64,000 nt of DNA from NCBI GenBank assembly GCA_964552395.1, contig CAZKGM010000009.1:1-64000 (forward strand), given 5' to 3'. Source of the stretch: JAJDNH01 sp964552395. GTDB taxonomy: Bacteria; Acidobacteriota; Thermoanaerobaculia; Thermoanaerobaculales; Sulfomarinibacteraceae. The notes beneath the pieces were generated by a model. The model was not told where the DNA came from. It did no database searches and was given only the letters and a program-made list of their open reading frames with translations. Shown piece by piece: positions 35,297 to 42,936 of the stretch (position 1 is the first letter of the stretch; every line of letters begins with the position of its first letter). The position numbers and the translations under genes were made by a program.

Positions 35297-37009
35297 TCAG
35301 AAGTGAGCGATCATGCTCAGGGAGAGCATCGACGCGTCCTTGTAGGTCGGGAACCCGAGGATGGGCGTCGCATCGAGCTTCTTGGGAGCTCCGATGTGCC
35401 ATCCGGAACCGGAGTAGTCGTACGAGTAGTTGATGTAGTCCAGCTTGAGCATGAAGCGGCGCGCGATCTTGTGAATCAGGTATGCCTCCATGACATCGCC
35501 GCGCGTATTGGTCTTGGGAGCGATGATGTCGTCCTGGGCCGGCGTGAAGTTGAACCAGTACTTGGAACCGTGGTTGTACTCGAGACCGACCATGGTGTTC
35601 TCGTCATTGAAGCTGTAGCGCGCCCCGAGGTAGAACATGCTGCCGTTGTGGGAGCTCGGCATCTCGAACGGGTCGGAGAAGAGGCCGCCAAACGGGGTCG
35701 TCACCGGGTTGGGGTTCGACGACATCCAGTTGTAGTTCACGAACCAGTCGAAAGGCCCGTCACGCCGCATCAGGACGATGCCGGCGATGTCGATGTCTCC
35801 GAGGTTGGCGGACGGAGTGAAACGCATCACGACCGGCGCCCCGACAGCCTGTCCCGTGACCGGGTTGTTGGGTAGGACCACGAGGCCGTTGAAGCCGTCA
35901 GTGACGTCGAAAGCGCGTGCGACGGTGGCCTGGAGCAGCATCGAGTCGCTGCTCCAGAGGTCGAGGTTGAGCCCGAAGAACGAAGCGTCCTTGAGTCGGT
36001 CGGCCGGCTGTTGGAGGACTTCGCCGTTGCCGAACCCCGACTCGTAGCCGACGCCGTAGCACGCGCGCAGCGTGGTGTGGTCACCGATGTGCCAGCCGAA
36101 TGTGGCGCCGTCGAACTGAAAGTCGATGAGGGTGCCCATCGGTGTGCCACCCCGCATCTCACCCTGGCGCAGGTTGAGAGGGGGTCCGCCAGTCGACGGC
36201 CGGCGTCCGATCGAGAGGTAGATCGGCAGCCCTGAGATGTCTTTCCAGGTGAAGTAGGCACGCTCGACGCGCAGGATGTCGGAGTTGGGCGTGCCGACGG
36301 TGTTGCCGTCGATGTCGATGGAGTTCGGCTGGCCGTTGAAGACCTGCACGCCGGTGGAGTCTCCCCACGCCTTGTACATGCTGAGGCGGCCGGCAAAGGA
36401 CACGTTGTCGGCCACATCGGCGTCGATGTTGAGGCGCAGGCGGTCGGTGTACATGATGTGGTTGTTTGCCTTATAGCCGTCGACGTGAGTGGCCGGCATG
36501 AGCATACCGAACAGCTGCTGCTGCATCTCGGGTGGGAACTGGGCCATCGCCTGCTTGAGCTGGTTGAAGGACAGGTTCTGGGTGAAGTACTGGTAGCTGC
36601 CGTAGTTGGCGGCGATGTAGTTGTTGACGACATCGAGGCTGGCCGGCGGCATGCCGTTCGCGCCCATGTAGAACATGGTGTTGACGAGCAGGTTCTGCAG
36701 CAGCATGCCGTCGAAGTGGGATGGGATCGAGGCATCGATGGAGTGCGCCTCGAAGCGGAAGTCGCCGGTGAAGTTGATGCGGTCAACGGCGGCCTTGCGC
36801 TCGACCTTCATCATCTTGTGCCTGGTATTGGTGACCTGCTTCGCGTTGTCCTTGGTTTGCTGCTCAAGCTGGTTGAGACGCATCTCGAGCTGCTTGATCG
36901 TCTGCCTGAGAGTATCGATCTGACTCTGCGTTGGATCTGCGGTCTGGGCGTATCCCAACCCGGCGGTGAGGAGTATGCCTATCACGGCAAGGCTCAAGCT
37001 CTCTCGCAT
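35297..37009 (-). CDS. DUF3373-like outer-membrane porin with coiled-coil N-terminus
   Basis: 570 residues from the ATG at 37009 with AGGAGG 6 bases upstream. A signal peptide (about 1-21) is followed by a coiled coil (about 25-60, heptads of Leu/Ile/Val) and then a long region of alternating amphipathic strands up to a final strand ending A-H-F. The terminal aromatic residue is typical of outer-membrane beta-barrels. The layout matches the DUF3373 porins found with cytochromes in metal-reducing bacteria; that family call is from pattern only. Between the two cytochrome genes, it probably forms a channel or cytochrome sheath in the outer membrane. Confidence 0.8.
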   Translation of the reverse strand: MRESLSLAVIGILLTAGLGYAQTADPTQSQIDTLRQTIKQLEMRLNQLEQQTKDNAKQVTNTRHKMMKVERKAAVDRINFTGDFRFEAHSIDASIPSHFDGMLLQNLLVNTMFYMGANGMPPASLDVVNNYIAANYGSYQYFTQNLSFNQLKQAMAQFPPEMQQQLFGMLMPATHVDGYKANNHIMYTDRLRLNIDADVADNVSFAGRLSMYKAWGDSTGVQVFNGQPNSIDIDGNTVGTPNSDILRVERAYFTWKDISGLPIYLSIGRRPSTGGPPLNLRQGEMRGGTPMGTLIDFQFDGATFGWHIGDHTTLRACYGVGYESGFGNGEVLQQPADRLKDASFFGLNLDLWSSDSMLLQATVARAFDVTDGFNGLVVLPNNPVTGQAVGAPVVMRFTPSANLGDIDIAGIVLMRRDGPFDWFVNYNWMSSNPNPVTTPFGGLFSDPFEMPSSHNGSMFYLGARYSFNDENTMVGLEYNHGSKYWFNFTPAQDDIIAPKTNTRGDVMEAYLIHKIARRFMLKLDYINYSYDYSGSGWHIGAPKKLDATPILGFPTYKDASMLSLSMIAHF

Positions 37010-37041
37010 CACGTCCTCCTTCTTCAATCTCAGAGTTCTGG

Positions 37042-37401
37042 TCAGCCGCAGGTCATCGGGTGCTCGGAGTCGGCGGCGTGGTCGACGGCAAACTCCTGGA
37101 TCTTCTTGAGCATGTCCGGCGTGATGAGCTCTAGAACCTTGGCGTTGTCGTGCTTCGGATCGACCACGTCCTTGTGGGTCCTCTGGTAGTTCTTGGTGAA
37201 GAACTCGGTCCACTGGTCCTGGATCAGCGTCATCGGGGTGTACTCGCCGTTGGGCGAGTCGGCGGTGTGGCACCGCTTGCAGTACTCCTTGTAGAGCTCG
37301 CGACCGGTCGGAGCCTTGTCCTTGGCGGTCGCGATTCCGGTCAGAGCGAGAGCCGCCATGGCGACGGTTACAAGGGTGGCGATTCTGGTGGTCAGGCGCA
37401 T
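37042..37401 (-). CDS. Monoheme c-type cytochrome, periplasmic
   Basis: 119 residues from the ATG at 37401 (AAGGAGG 6 bases upstream). A signal peptide (about 1-26) precedes one CKRCH heme motif at about residue 41-45, with a Met-rich downstream region (T-P-M-T-L and late M residues) able to give the distal ligand. It is a small class-I-like electron shuttle. First gene of the cytochrome-porin operon, read from two tandem promoters; it should pass electrons toward the octaheme protein. Confidence 0.88.
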   Translation of the reverse strand: MRLTTRIATLVTVAMAALALTGIATAKDKAPTGRELYKEYCKRCHTADSPNGEYTPMTLIQDQWTEFFTKNYQRTHKDVVDPKHDNAKVLELITPDMLKKIQEFAVDHAADSEHPMTCG

Positions 37402-37481
37402 TTGGAACCTCCTTGTTCCATGTTTCACATGATGGGCGCTAGCCGGCGCGAAAAGAGAGGCCGGTCGCACCTACTTGTGAA

Positions 37482-37509
37482 AATATACTCAAAATACTAA
37501 ATCTGTCAA
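37482..37509 (-). promoter_or_regulatory. Sigma-70-type promoter P2 of the cytochrome-porin operon
   Basis: On the minus strand, a consensus -35 TTGACA (37509-37504) is 16 bp from a -10 TATATT (37487-37482) in an AT-rich patch unlike the GC-rich surroundings. Transcription would start about 70-80 bp before the monoheme ATG. Confidence 0.65.
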
Positions 37510-37519
37510 GACGAAACTA

Positions 37520-37548
37520 TTTATATAGCCATTTGGGTAGATGCTCAA
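37520..37548 (-). promoter_or_regulatory. Sigma-70-type promoter P1 of the cytochrome-porin operon
   Basis: Minus strand: -35 TTGAGC (37548-37543), exact 17-bp spacer, -10 TATAAA (37525-37520). It lies just upstream of P2, giving a tandem pair. A near-palindrome CTATTTATATAG overlaps its -10. Confidence 0.5.
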
Positions 37549-37579
37549 TTATTGGAGAGTCGGCCTCCCCGGCGCGGCC

Positions 37580-37975
37580 TCAGTGGGCGATGAGGTAGAT
37601 CCAGTTGGCGAGGATGAGAGCGCCCAGGCTGATGCGAAGCCAGAGTGGCCAGGGTCGAGGCGTCGTTGGTACCGGGAGGTTGACCGCGGCCCACAGCGGT
37701 GCGATCAGGCCGCCGAGGATGAAGGCGCCGCCCGCGACCGCGACCATTGGGTTCGCCGCGAGTGCCTGAAGCGGATGGCCGTGGAGTGCCGCGAGGGCCG
37801 CATGAGTGCTGCCACAGGTGGGACACGGAATGCCCGTCAGGGCTCGGAAGGCGCACCTGGGAAGGAAGGGCGGCAGGACGAGCCACAGTGGCCGCAGCAC
37901 TATCGAAGCCGCCGCGGCCACGCCCCACACAAACGCCAGCTGGCGTTCCTCACGACGCAGGTTTCGCCACGTCAC
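37580..37975 (-). CDS. DUF2752 membrane protein
   Basis: 131 residues from a GTG at 37975 that overlaps the YIP1-gene stop (GTGA). There are three predicted helices. The DUF2752 signature is present: C-A-F-R-A-L-T-G-I-P-C-P-T-C-G-S-T-H-A around residue 43, with three cysteines, followed by A-L-x-G-x-x-x-x-A-L-x-x-N-P. The function of the family is unknown. It is coupled to the YIP1 gene, a pairing that suggests a shared membrane role. Confidence 0.85.
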   Translation of the reverse strand: MTWRNLRREERQLAFVWGVAAAASIVLRPLWLVLPPFLPRCAFRALTGIPCPTCGSTHAALAALHGHPLQALAANPMVAVAGGAFILGGLIAPLWAAVNLPVPTTPRPWPLWLRISLGALILANWIYLIAH

Positions 37976-38706
37976 CGGGCGTGGCTCGCGGCTCCCGTAA
38001 TGGCGGCAATGATCGCCGCACCGGAGATCGCGAAGACGACGGCCACGCACGCGCAGCAGAGGGCCAACGGTACCAACACGGCGAGGGCCGCCTTCCCCTG
38101 AGAGATCCGATGTGCCTCGGCGAGGCCAATGATCTCGAGAACGAGGGCCCAGATCGACGCCGCGAAGCCGCCGCACAGCGGCACGACCTGTGCGAGCTGG
38201 GCGGTTGTGGCATACGACATGACCCTGAAGGTCGCGTCAAAGCCCTCCTGGGCACCGCCGATGAGCATCAGCATCAGGTGGACGATCCCCGACCAGATGA
38301 ACAGCCCGATCAGGATGAACAGGGGCGCGAAGATCACGAGCGCTGCAGTCATGGCGATTGGGAAGCCGTGCTCGAAGCGCTGCATGCCTGGCCATGCCTG
38401 CCAGGACAGTCCGCGGAATGCCAGGCTGTAGAGCTGCGACACCAAGATCGCGATCCAGCCGAGGATGATGGCGTAGAGGATTGGGCGCCCGAGGTCGCCG
38501 GCCCGTCGCATTCGACCAAATGCCTCTGTGGGCTTGGTGATGAACAGCTTCGCGGTTTCGAACAGCCCCTCGAGCAGTGGGTATCCCTGCTCCTCCCAGG
38601 GCAAGGCCCGAATCTCGGACGGCGGGGGACCCGGGGGCGGCTGCTCCCCGGTCGGCGGCACCATCGGGGGCTGATCGCCGGGTGGTGGCGGGGGTGGGAT
38701 GGCCAT
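37972..38706 (-). CDS. YIP1 family membrane protein
   Basis: 244 residues; AAGGAGG 5 bases before the ATG. A Pro-rich cytoplasmic N-terminus (about 1-40) precedes a YIP1-like domain with five predicted helices (about 65-240), including the F-x-x-P-x-x-x-F opening (F-I-T-K-P-T-E-A-F). The biochemical role of bacterial YIP1 proteins is unknown. Overlaps the DUF2752 gene by 4 nt; divergent from glutamine synthetase. Confidence 0.85.
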   Translation of the reverse strand: MAIPPPPPPGDQPPMVPPTGEQPPPGPPPSEIRALPWEEQGYPLLEGLFETAKLFITKPTEAFGRMRRAGDLGRPILYAIILGWIAILVSQLYSLAFRGLSWQAWPGMQRFEHGFPIAMTAALVIFAPLFILIGLFIWSGIVHLMLMLIGGAQEGFDATFRVMSYATTAQLAQVVPLCGGFAASIWALVLEIIGLAEAHRISQGKAALAVLVPLALCCACVAVVFAISGAAIIAAITGAASHAR

Positions 38707-38839
38707 ATCTGCCTCCTTGCCTTGTCGTGAGTCGATTCTACCAGTGTTGCGACGCTAACACTCCGCCAACCCGCGGTATGATATCGACCCCCTGGGGCCG
38801 CGCATTGACGCCTGGCGCAGGGCAAGCGAGGAGGCGAAC

Positions 38840-40258
38840 GTGGCCAGGACCCTCGAAGACGCGCTCACTCTGATCCGAGATCGCTCCATCGAGATGGTGG
38901 ACCTCAAGTTCTGCGATCTCTGGGGACGCTGGCGCCACGTTACGGTTCCCGCCGACAGGTTCGGTGCCGGGCTCATGGATCGAGGTATCGCTTTCGATGG
39001 CTCGAGCGTCGGCTTCAAGTCAATCAGCTCGGGGGACATGGTGATGGTGCCCGACCTCGATACCGGCTGGGTCGACCCGTTCTGGGAGGTGCCGACTCTG
39101 AGCTTCATCTGCACCACTCTCGAGGCCGACACGCGGCAGCTGTTCCCTTACGACCCCCGCTCCATAGCCCGCCGTGCGGAGCAGTACCTGCGCGAGAGCG
39201 GAATCGCCGACGTCAGCCTGTGGGGGCCGGAGTTCGAGTTCTATGTCTTCTCGGGGGTGTCCTACGAGAACGGCATGCACACCGCGGCCTATCGGGTCGA
39301 GTCGGACGAGGGTGACTGGCAGAGCCACCTGATGGGAACCGGGTACACGATCGCGCGACACGGGGGCTACCACGCGATTCCGCCCCAGGACCGGCTCTTC
39401 AACCTGCGGGCGCGGATCTGCGGGCATCTCCGCGAGATCGGAGTACCCGTGAAGTACCACCACCACGAGGTCGGTGGGCCTGGGCAGTGCGAAATCGAGA
39501 CCCCGATGCTGCCGCTGGTGACCGCGGCCGACTCCGCCCTCATCGTCAAATACGTGGCGCGAATGACGGCCATCGGTGCCGGTCAGACCGCCACCTTCAT
39601 GCCCAAGCCCCTGTTCGGTGAGGCTGGCTCCGGCATGCACTGCCACCAGCGGCTCGAGAAGGGCGGCCAGAACATCTTCTACGACGAAGACGGCTATGCC
39701 AGCCTCAGCGAGCTGGCCCGTCTCTACATCGGCGGTCTGCTCCACCACGGTGGTGCCGTCCTTGCCTTCACGAGTCCGAGCACGAACTCGTACCGGCGTC
39801 TGGTTCCGGGTTTCGAGGCGCCAGTCAGTACCATCTACTCCGCCGGCAACCGCTCGGCGGCAATCCGCATCCCAAAGTACGCCAACCGCCCGGCCAACGC
39901 GCGCATCGAGTTTCGGCCACCCGACGCCACCGCTAACCCGTACCTGGCGCTGGCGGCCCAGGTGCTGGCAGGGATCGACGGCATCCGTCGTCGCCTGGAT
40001 CCTGTGGAGATGGGGTTCGGTCCGGTCGACGAGGACATCTTCTCGTGGCCCGAGGAGCGTCGCCGGAGTATCGGAGCGCTGCCGACCTCCCTCGACGCGG
40101 CGATGAGTGCGCTCGAGAACGACCACGACTTCCTGGTCGAGGGAGGCGTGTTTAGCAACGATCTCATTCAGCGTTGGATCGTCAGGAAGCGCGACGAGCA
40201 GCAGCAGGTGCAGAACCGGCCTCATCCGTTCGAGGTCGAGCTCTATTACGATCTGTAG
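38840..40258 (+). CDS. glnA: Glutamine synthetase, type I
   Basis: 472 residues from a GTG with AGGAGG 6-7 bases upstream. GSI landmarks are present: D-G-S-S-V near residue 53, the P-E-F-E-F metal-binding strand, H-H-E-V-G, a catalytic-loop region with S-G-M-H-C-H, N-R-S-A-A-I-R-I-P and R-x-E-F-R-P-P-D. It makes glutamine from glutamate, ammonia and ATP. The position of the adenylylated Tyr of enteric GS (N-L-Y-D-L-P-P-E-E) reads D-I-F-S-W-P-E-E-R, so the modifiable Tyr is a Phe and control by adenylylation is unlikely. The stop codon lies inside the end of a long palindrome. Confidence 0.95.
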   Translation: MARTLEDALTLIRDRSIEMVDLKFCDLWGRWRHVTVPADRFGAGLMDRGIAFDGSSVGFKSISSGDMVMVPDLDTGWVDPFWEVPTLSFICTTLEADTRQLFPYDPRSIARRAEQYLRESGIADVSLWGPEFEFYVFSGVSYENGMHTAAYRVESDEGDWQSHLMGTGYTIARHGGYHAIPPQDRLFNLRARICGHLREIGVPVKYHHHEVGGPGQCEIETPMLPLVTAADSALIVKYVARMTAIGAGQTATFMPKPLFGEAGSGMHCHQRLEKGGQNIFYDEDGYASLSELARLYIGGLLHHGGAVLAFTSPSTNSYRRLVPGFEAPVSTIYSAGNRSAAIRIPKYANRPANARIEFRPPDATANPYLALAAQVLAGIDGIRRRLDPVEMGFGPVDEDIFSWPEERRRSIGALPTSLDAAMSALENDHDFLVEGGVFSNDLIQRWIVRKRDEQQQVQNRPHPFEVELYYDL

Positions 40259-40438
40259 TCCGGAGTGCCGGCAGAGTCCTACTGCGGCTCGCGGTCCGGC
40301 ACGATCTGCGCCGGTTTCTTGGGCCCGCTCGCTGCGACGTAGCCGGGCTACGACTCACTCACGGGCCCAGCGAAACCACCACATCTCGCACCGGCTTGCG
40401 AGCCTCGCTACGGACTCTCCCGCCACCCCGGACTACGG
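40253..40438. repeat. Long imperfect palindrome (about 186 bp) at the glnA 3' end
   Basis: The two halves (40253-40337 and about 40353-40438) are inverted, diverged copies. Matched pieces are GTAGTCCGG, AGAGTCC, GGCTCGC, GGTTTC and TGGGCCCG against their complements. The centre is a perfect CGTAGCC / GGCTACG hairpin at 40338-40352. The left end contains the glnA TAG stop. If transcribed it would fold into one long rod; there is no T-run. It shares the TGTAG(C/T)CCGG terminus with the element at 6231-6332. Confidence 0.8.
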
Positions 40439-40708
40439 AGAAACCATGGCTACCTGAGGCCGATCAGCACCCGCCTGAGCCGAATCTCACGCAAGCTTGC
40501 GGCTTTCGCCGGCGGGTCAGCCCCCACCCGGCACCCTGAGAAGAGACCAGGCAGAGAAGGAACGGGTCACAACGCTTCGAGGGAATGCCGCGCCCGGCAC
40601 GCCCGTTCGGAAGCAGCCTTTTCTGGGGCGCGCGTCCAACCGCATGCTCCGGGTGGGTGGGGGGATGTCTAGCGTCTTGGCTCTCGCGTCGAGCGTCCCC
40701 TGTGGGTG

Positions 40709-40836
40709 GTGGCCTCCGTCACTCCGTCACCGGGTGGGTGGGCGGGGCCTCTACCCTCTGACTTCTATCTTCTCTCCTCTTTCTTCGTGGGCGGGTGGGG
40801 GAACCTAATCACTTAATGACTTGATCACTTGTCTCA
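40709..40836 (-). repeat. Mosaic tandem repeat at the amidotransferase 3' end
   Basis: Minus strand, starting with the TGA stop: four 8-bp units (TGAGACAA, GTGATCAA, GTCATTAA, GTGATTAG; 40836-40805), a C block with CCCACCCGCCCAC, four or five 7-bp purine units ending in AGA (about 40783-40751), a second C block CCCGCCCACCC, then two GTGACGGA units. The block order is the same as at 11161-11255. The rest of the 575-bp gap 40259-40833 (40439-40708) is low-complexity GC DNA. It shares a CGCGCCCCAGAA stretch (minus strand) with repeat copy B and holds no gene I can support. Confidence 0.75.
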
Positions 40837-41565
40837 GGTGTAGAGGTCGAGAAACCGACCCAGCAGACCGTCGACGTCGGGCGAGGGCCGGAGCCTGTCG
40901 CTGAGGCGGGCGAACTCCTCGGGGTCGGGCATGTACTCGTCCCTGTAGATCGCGAGCCGCTCTCGGAGCTGGTCAGCGGTCATCTCGCTGTGGAACTGGG
41001 TTCCGTATGCGGGCTTGTCGCCGACACGGACGGCTTGGTAGGGGCAGCCGGCCGAGCGCGCGAGCTCGACCATGGCCTGGGGGAGCTCGATGATCCGGTC
41101 GTTGTGGCCGAGCTGTGCCACGAACGTTCGTGGCAGCTCGGCAAACAGCGGATCACGATGTCCGGCGTCGGTGAGGTGGATGTCGTAGCTTCCCACCTCC
41201 GAGCGCTCGGGGTCCGGACCCACGACGCCGCCGAGAATCCGGGCCATGAACTGATGTCCCCAGCAGGAGCCGAACAGCGGCCGCTCCTCTTCCAGAAGAC
41301 GGTTTATGACGTCCTCCAGCGGCGCAGTGAACGGGTGATCCTCGTAGGCGGAAAACGCCCCGGCACCGCCAATCATGACCGCGTGGGCGTCGCACACGTC
41401 CTGCCACCTGATCTCCGGCTCGTCGACCAGGTTGATGACGAAAAAGCCCTTCTCCGGGACTCGGCAACGTTCGCGAAACCACTCTCGCTCCTGTCGTAGC
41501 GACACGAGGTGGCTCCGTACCTGGAGGAGGACAACGCGAACACGGTCTCGGGATCTCGTCCGCAT
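40834..41565 (-). CDS. Class I glutamine amidotransferase-like protein
   Basis: 243 residues from the ATG at 41565 (GGAG 9 bases upstream; the ATG two codons earlier is only 3 bases from it). The triad nucleophile Cys is in F-G-S-C-W-G-H-Q, and the His is in Y-G-T-Q-F-H-S-E with Glu just after. The fold is GATase-1, close to the GuaA-like stand-alone amidotransferases that release ammonia from glutamine or act as gamma-glutamyl hydrolases. No synthetase partner is adjacent. The stop begins a mosaic repeat. Confidence 0.88.
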   Translation of the reverse strand: MRTRSRDRVRVVLLQVRSHLVSLRQEREWFRERCRVPEKGFFVINLVDEPEIRWQDVCDAHAVMIGGAGAFSAYEDHPFTAPLEDVINRLLEEERPLFGSCWGHQFMARILGGVVGPDPERSEVGSYDIHLTDAGHRDPLFAELPRTFVAQLGHNDRIIELPQAMVELARSAGCPYQAVRVGDKPAYGTQFHSEMTADQLRERLAIYRDEYMPDPEEFARLSDRLRPSPDVDGLLGRFLDLYT

Positions 41566-41751
41566 AAACATGGACTCCGTCTCGATGAAGAGCGTGCCAC
41601 GAATCTACCCGCCAGGTCAAATCTGCCCGTAACGTTCGCTCGCTTCCGTGCGAAGCTACGGACAGGAGCGAGTAGCGGCTCGACACCGCGGGAATCGTCG
41701 CCGGGCACGGGGCGGTTGCTGCAGTGGTCCGGCGTTGTCGACGGAGGAAAG

Positions 41752-42012
41752 ATGCAAGAGGTGACCCTCTACACCACGAGCGTGTGTCCGTTCTGTCATG
41801 CGGCCAGGCGGCTCCTTTCCTCCCTCGGGGTCGAGTATCGCGAGGTACGTCTGGAAACGGAGCCCGAGCTGCGGGAGCGACTGTCACGGGAGAACGGTGG
41901 CTGGCGGACGGTGCCGATGATCTTCGTCGGTGGGAGGTTTCTTGGTGGCTTTGACGAGATCAGGGACCTGCACGTGCGTGGGGAGCTTCGTGAGCTCGTC
42001 GCCGGCGAATGA
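41752..42012 (+). CDS. Glutaredoxin (CPFC type)
   Basis: 86 residues from the ATG at 41752, with GGAGGAAA directly upstream; a longer frame is open but unsupported. The active site is C-P-F-C at 12-15, with the glutathione-binding T-V-P-M-I-F loop (cis-Pro) and the G-G-F-D-E turn. It is close in size to GrxC (glutaredoxin 3). It reduces disulfides with glutathione in the cytoplasm. It precedes a glyoxalase II gene and a glutathione-synthetase-like gene. Confidence 0.92.
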   Translation: MQEVTLYTTSVCPFCHAARRLLSSLGVEYREVRLETEPELRERLSRENGGWRTVPMIFVGGRFLGGFDEIRDLHVRGELRELVAGE

Positions 42013-42076
42013 GTCGGGCAATGAGCCGGCGGTTCTCGGTGGCCGGGGATCAGCGGTCGCTCCCGATAGGCGGCCG

Positions 42077-42859
42077 TCAGCGGCCGTAGGGCGCGGTCCA
42101 GCTGTCCTTCCACCGCCTGATGACGGCCAGGGTTTCGTGACCCGGCGGGACCCGATGACCGGACTGCCGAGACGCAGCAGCGACCACAGTGGCTTCACCA
42201 CAGCGCAGGAACGGGTTGGTCGCCAGCTCCTCATCGACCGTGGAGGGCACCGTTGTGCTGCCGTCGTGCCGCAACACCCTGACCCGCTGCAGGCGGTCCC
42301 GCAGAGCGAGATTCTCCGGTTCGACCTCGAGAGCAAAGCGGAGGTTGGCCTCGGTGTACTCGTGCCCACAGTAGACTCTGGTGGCCCCCGGCAGCGCGGC
42401 CAGGCGCATCAGCGAGCCGTGCATCTGTTCTGCGGTTCCTTCGAAGAGCCGGCCGCAGCCGCCGGCGAACAGGGTGTCCCCGGTCAAGACGAAGCCGTCG
42501 CCGGCAAAGGACAGGTGATCCCTCGTGTGCCCGGGAGTGGACAGGACGGCGAGCTCCGTGCCGAGCACGGGCACGCGGTCGCCATCACGGAGCTCCCGGG
42601 TCACGAAGGGCAGCTCGGCACGGGACGGGCCGAGGACCGGGACGCGGGCATCTCCGATCAGCTCGGCGATGCCGCCGGTGTGATCGGCGTGGTGGTGGGT
42701 GATGAGGATGCCGGCCAGCTGCAGGCCCGTACGTTTGAGCCACCGCCTGACCGGGGTCGCGTCGCCGGGGTCCACGACGACGACGTGGTCGTCATTCGGC
42801 GGACCCAACACCCAGATGTAGTTGTCCGTGAAGGCGCCCACTCTATCAATCTTCATCAC
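42077..42859 (-). CDS. gloB: Hydroxyacylglutathione hydrolase (glyoxalase II)
   Basis: 260 residues. The metallo-beta-lactamase core T-H-H-H-A-D-H-T-G-G (about residue 54-63) is followed by the metal ligands in T-P-G-H-T and the D-T-L-F-A-G-G-C-G-R-L-F-E-G block characteristic of GloB. The C-terminal helical domain starts with Y-C-G-H-E-Y-T. It hydrolyses S-lactoylglutathione to lactate and glutathione in methylglyoxal detoxification. It is divergent from the ATP-grasp gene (77 bp gap). Confidence 0.93.
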   Translation of the reverse strand: MMKIDRVGAFTDNYIWVLGPPNDDHVVVVDPGDATPVRRWLKRTGLQLAGILITHHHADHTGGIAELIGDARVPVLGPSRAELPFVTRELRDGDRVPVLGTELAVLSTPGHTRDHLSFAGDGFVLTGDTLFAGGCGRLFEGTAEQMHGSLMRLAALPGATRVYCGHEYTEANLRFALEVEPENLALRDRLQRVRVLRHDGSTTVPSTVDEELATNPFLRCGEATVVAAASRQSGHRVPPGHETLAVIRRWKDSWTAPYGR

Positions 42860-42936
42860 CGGGTTATCCTGGCACCCGGGTGGCCGGTCGTCAATTCCCC
42901 GCCCGGTGCTCGAAACGGTTCACGGAGGAGCTGAAG

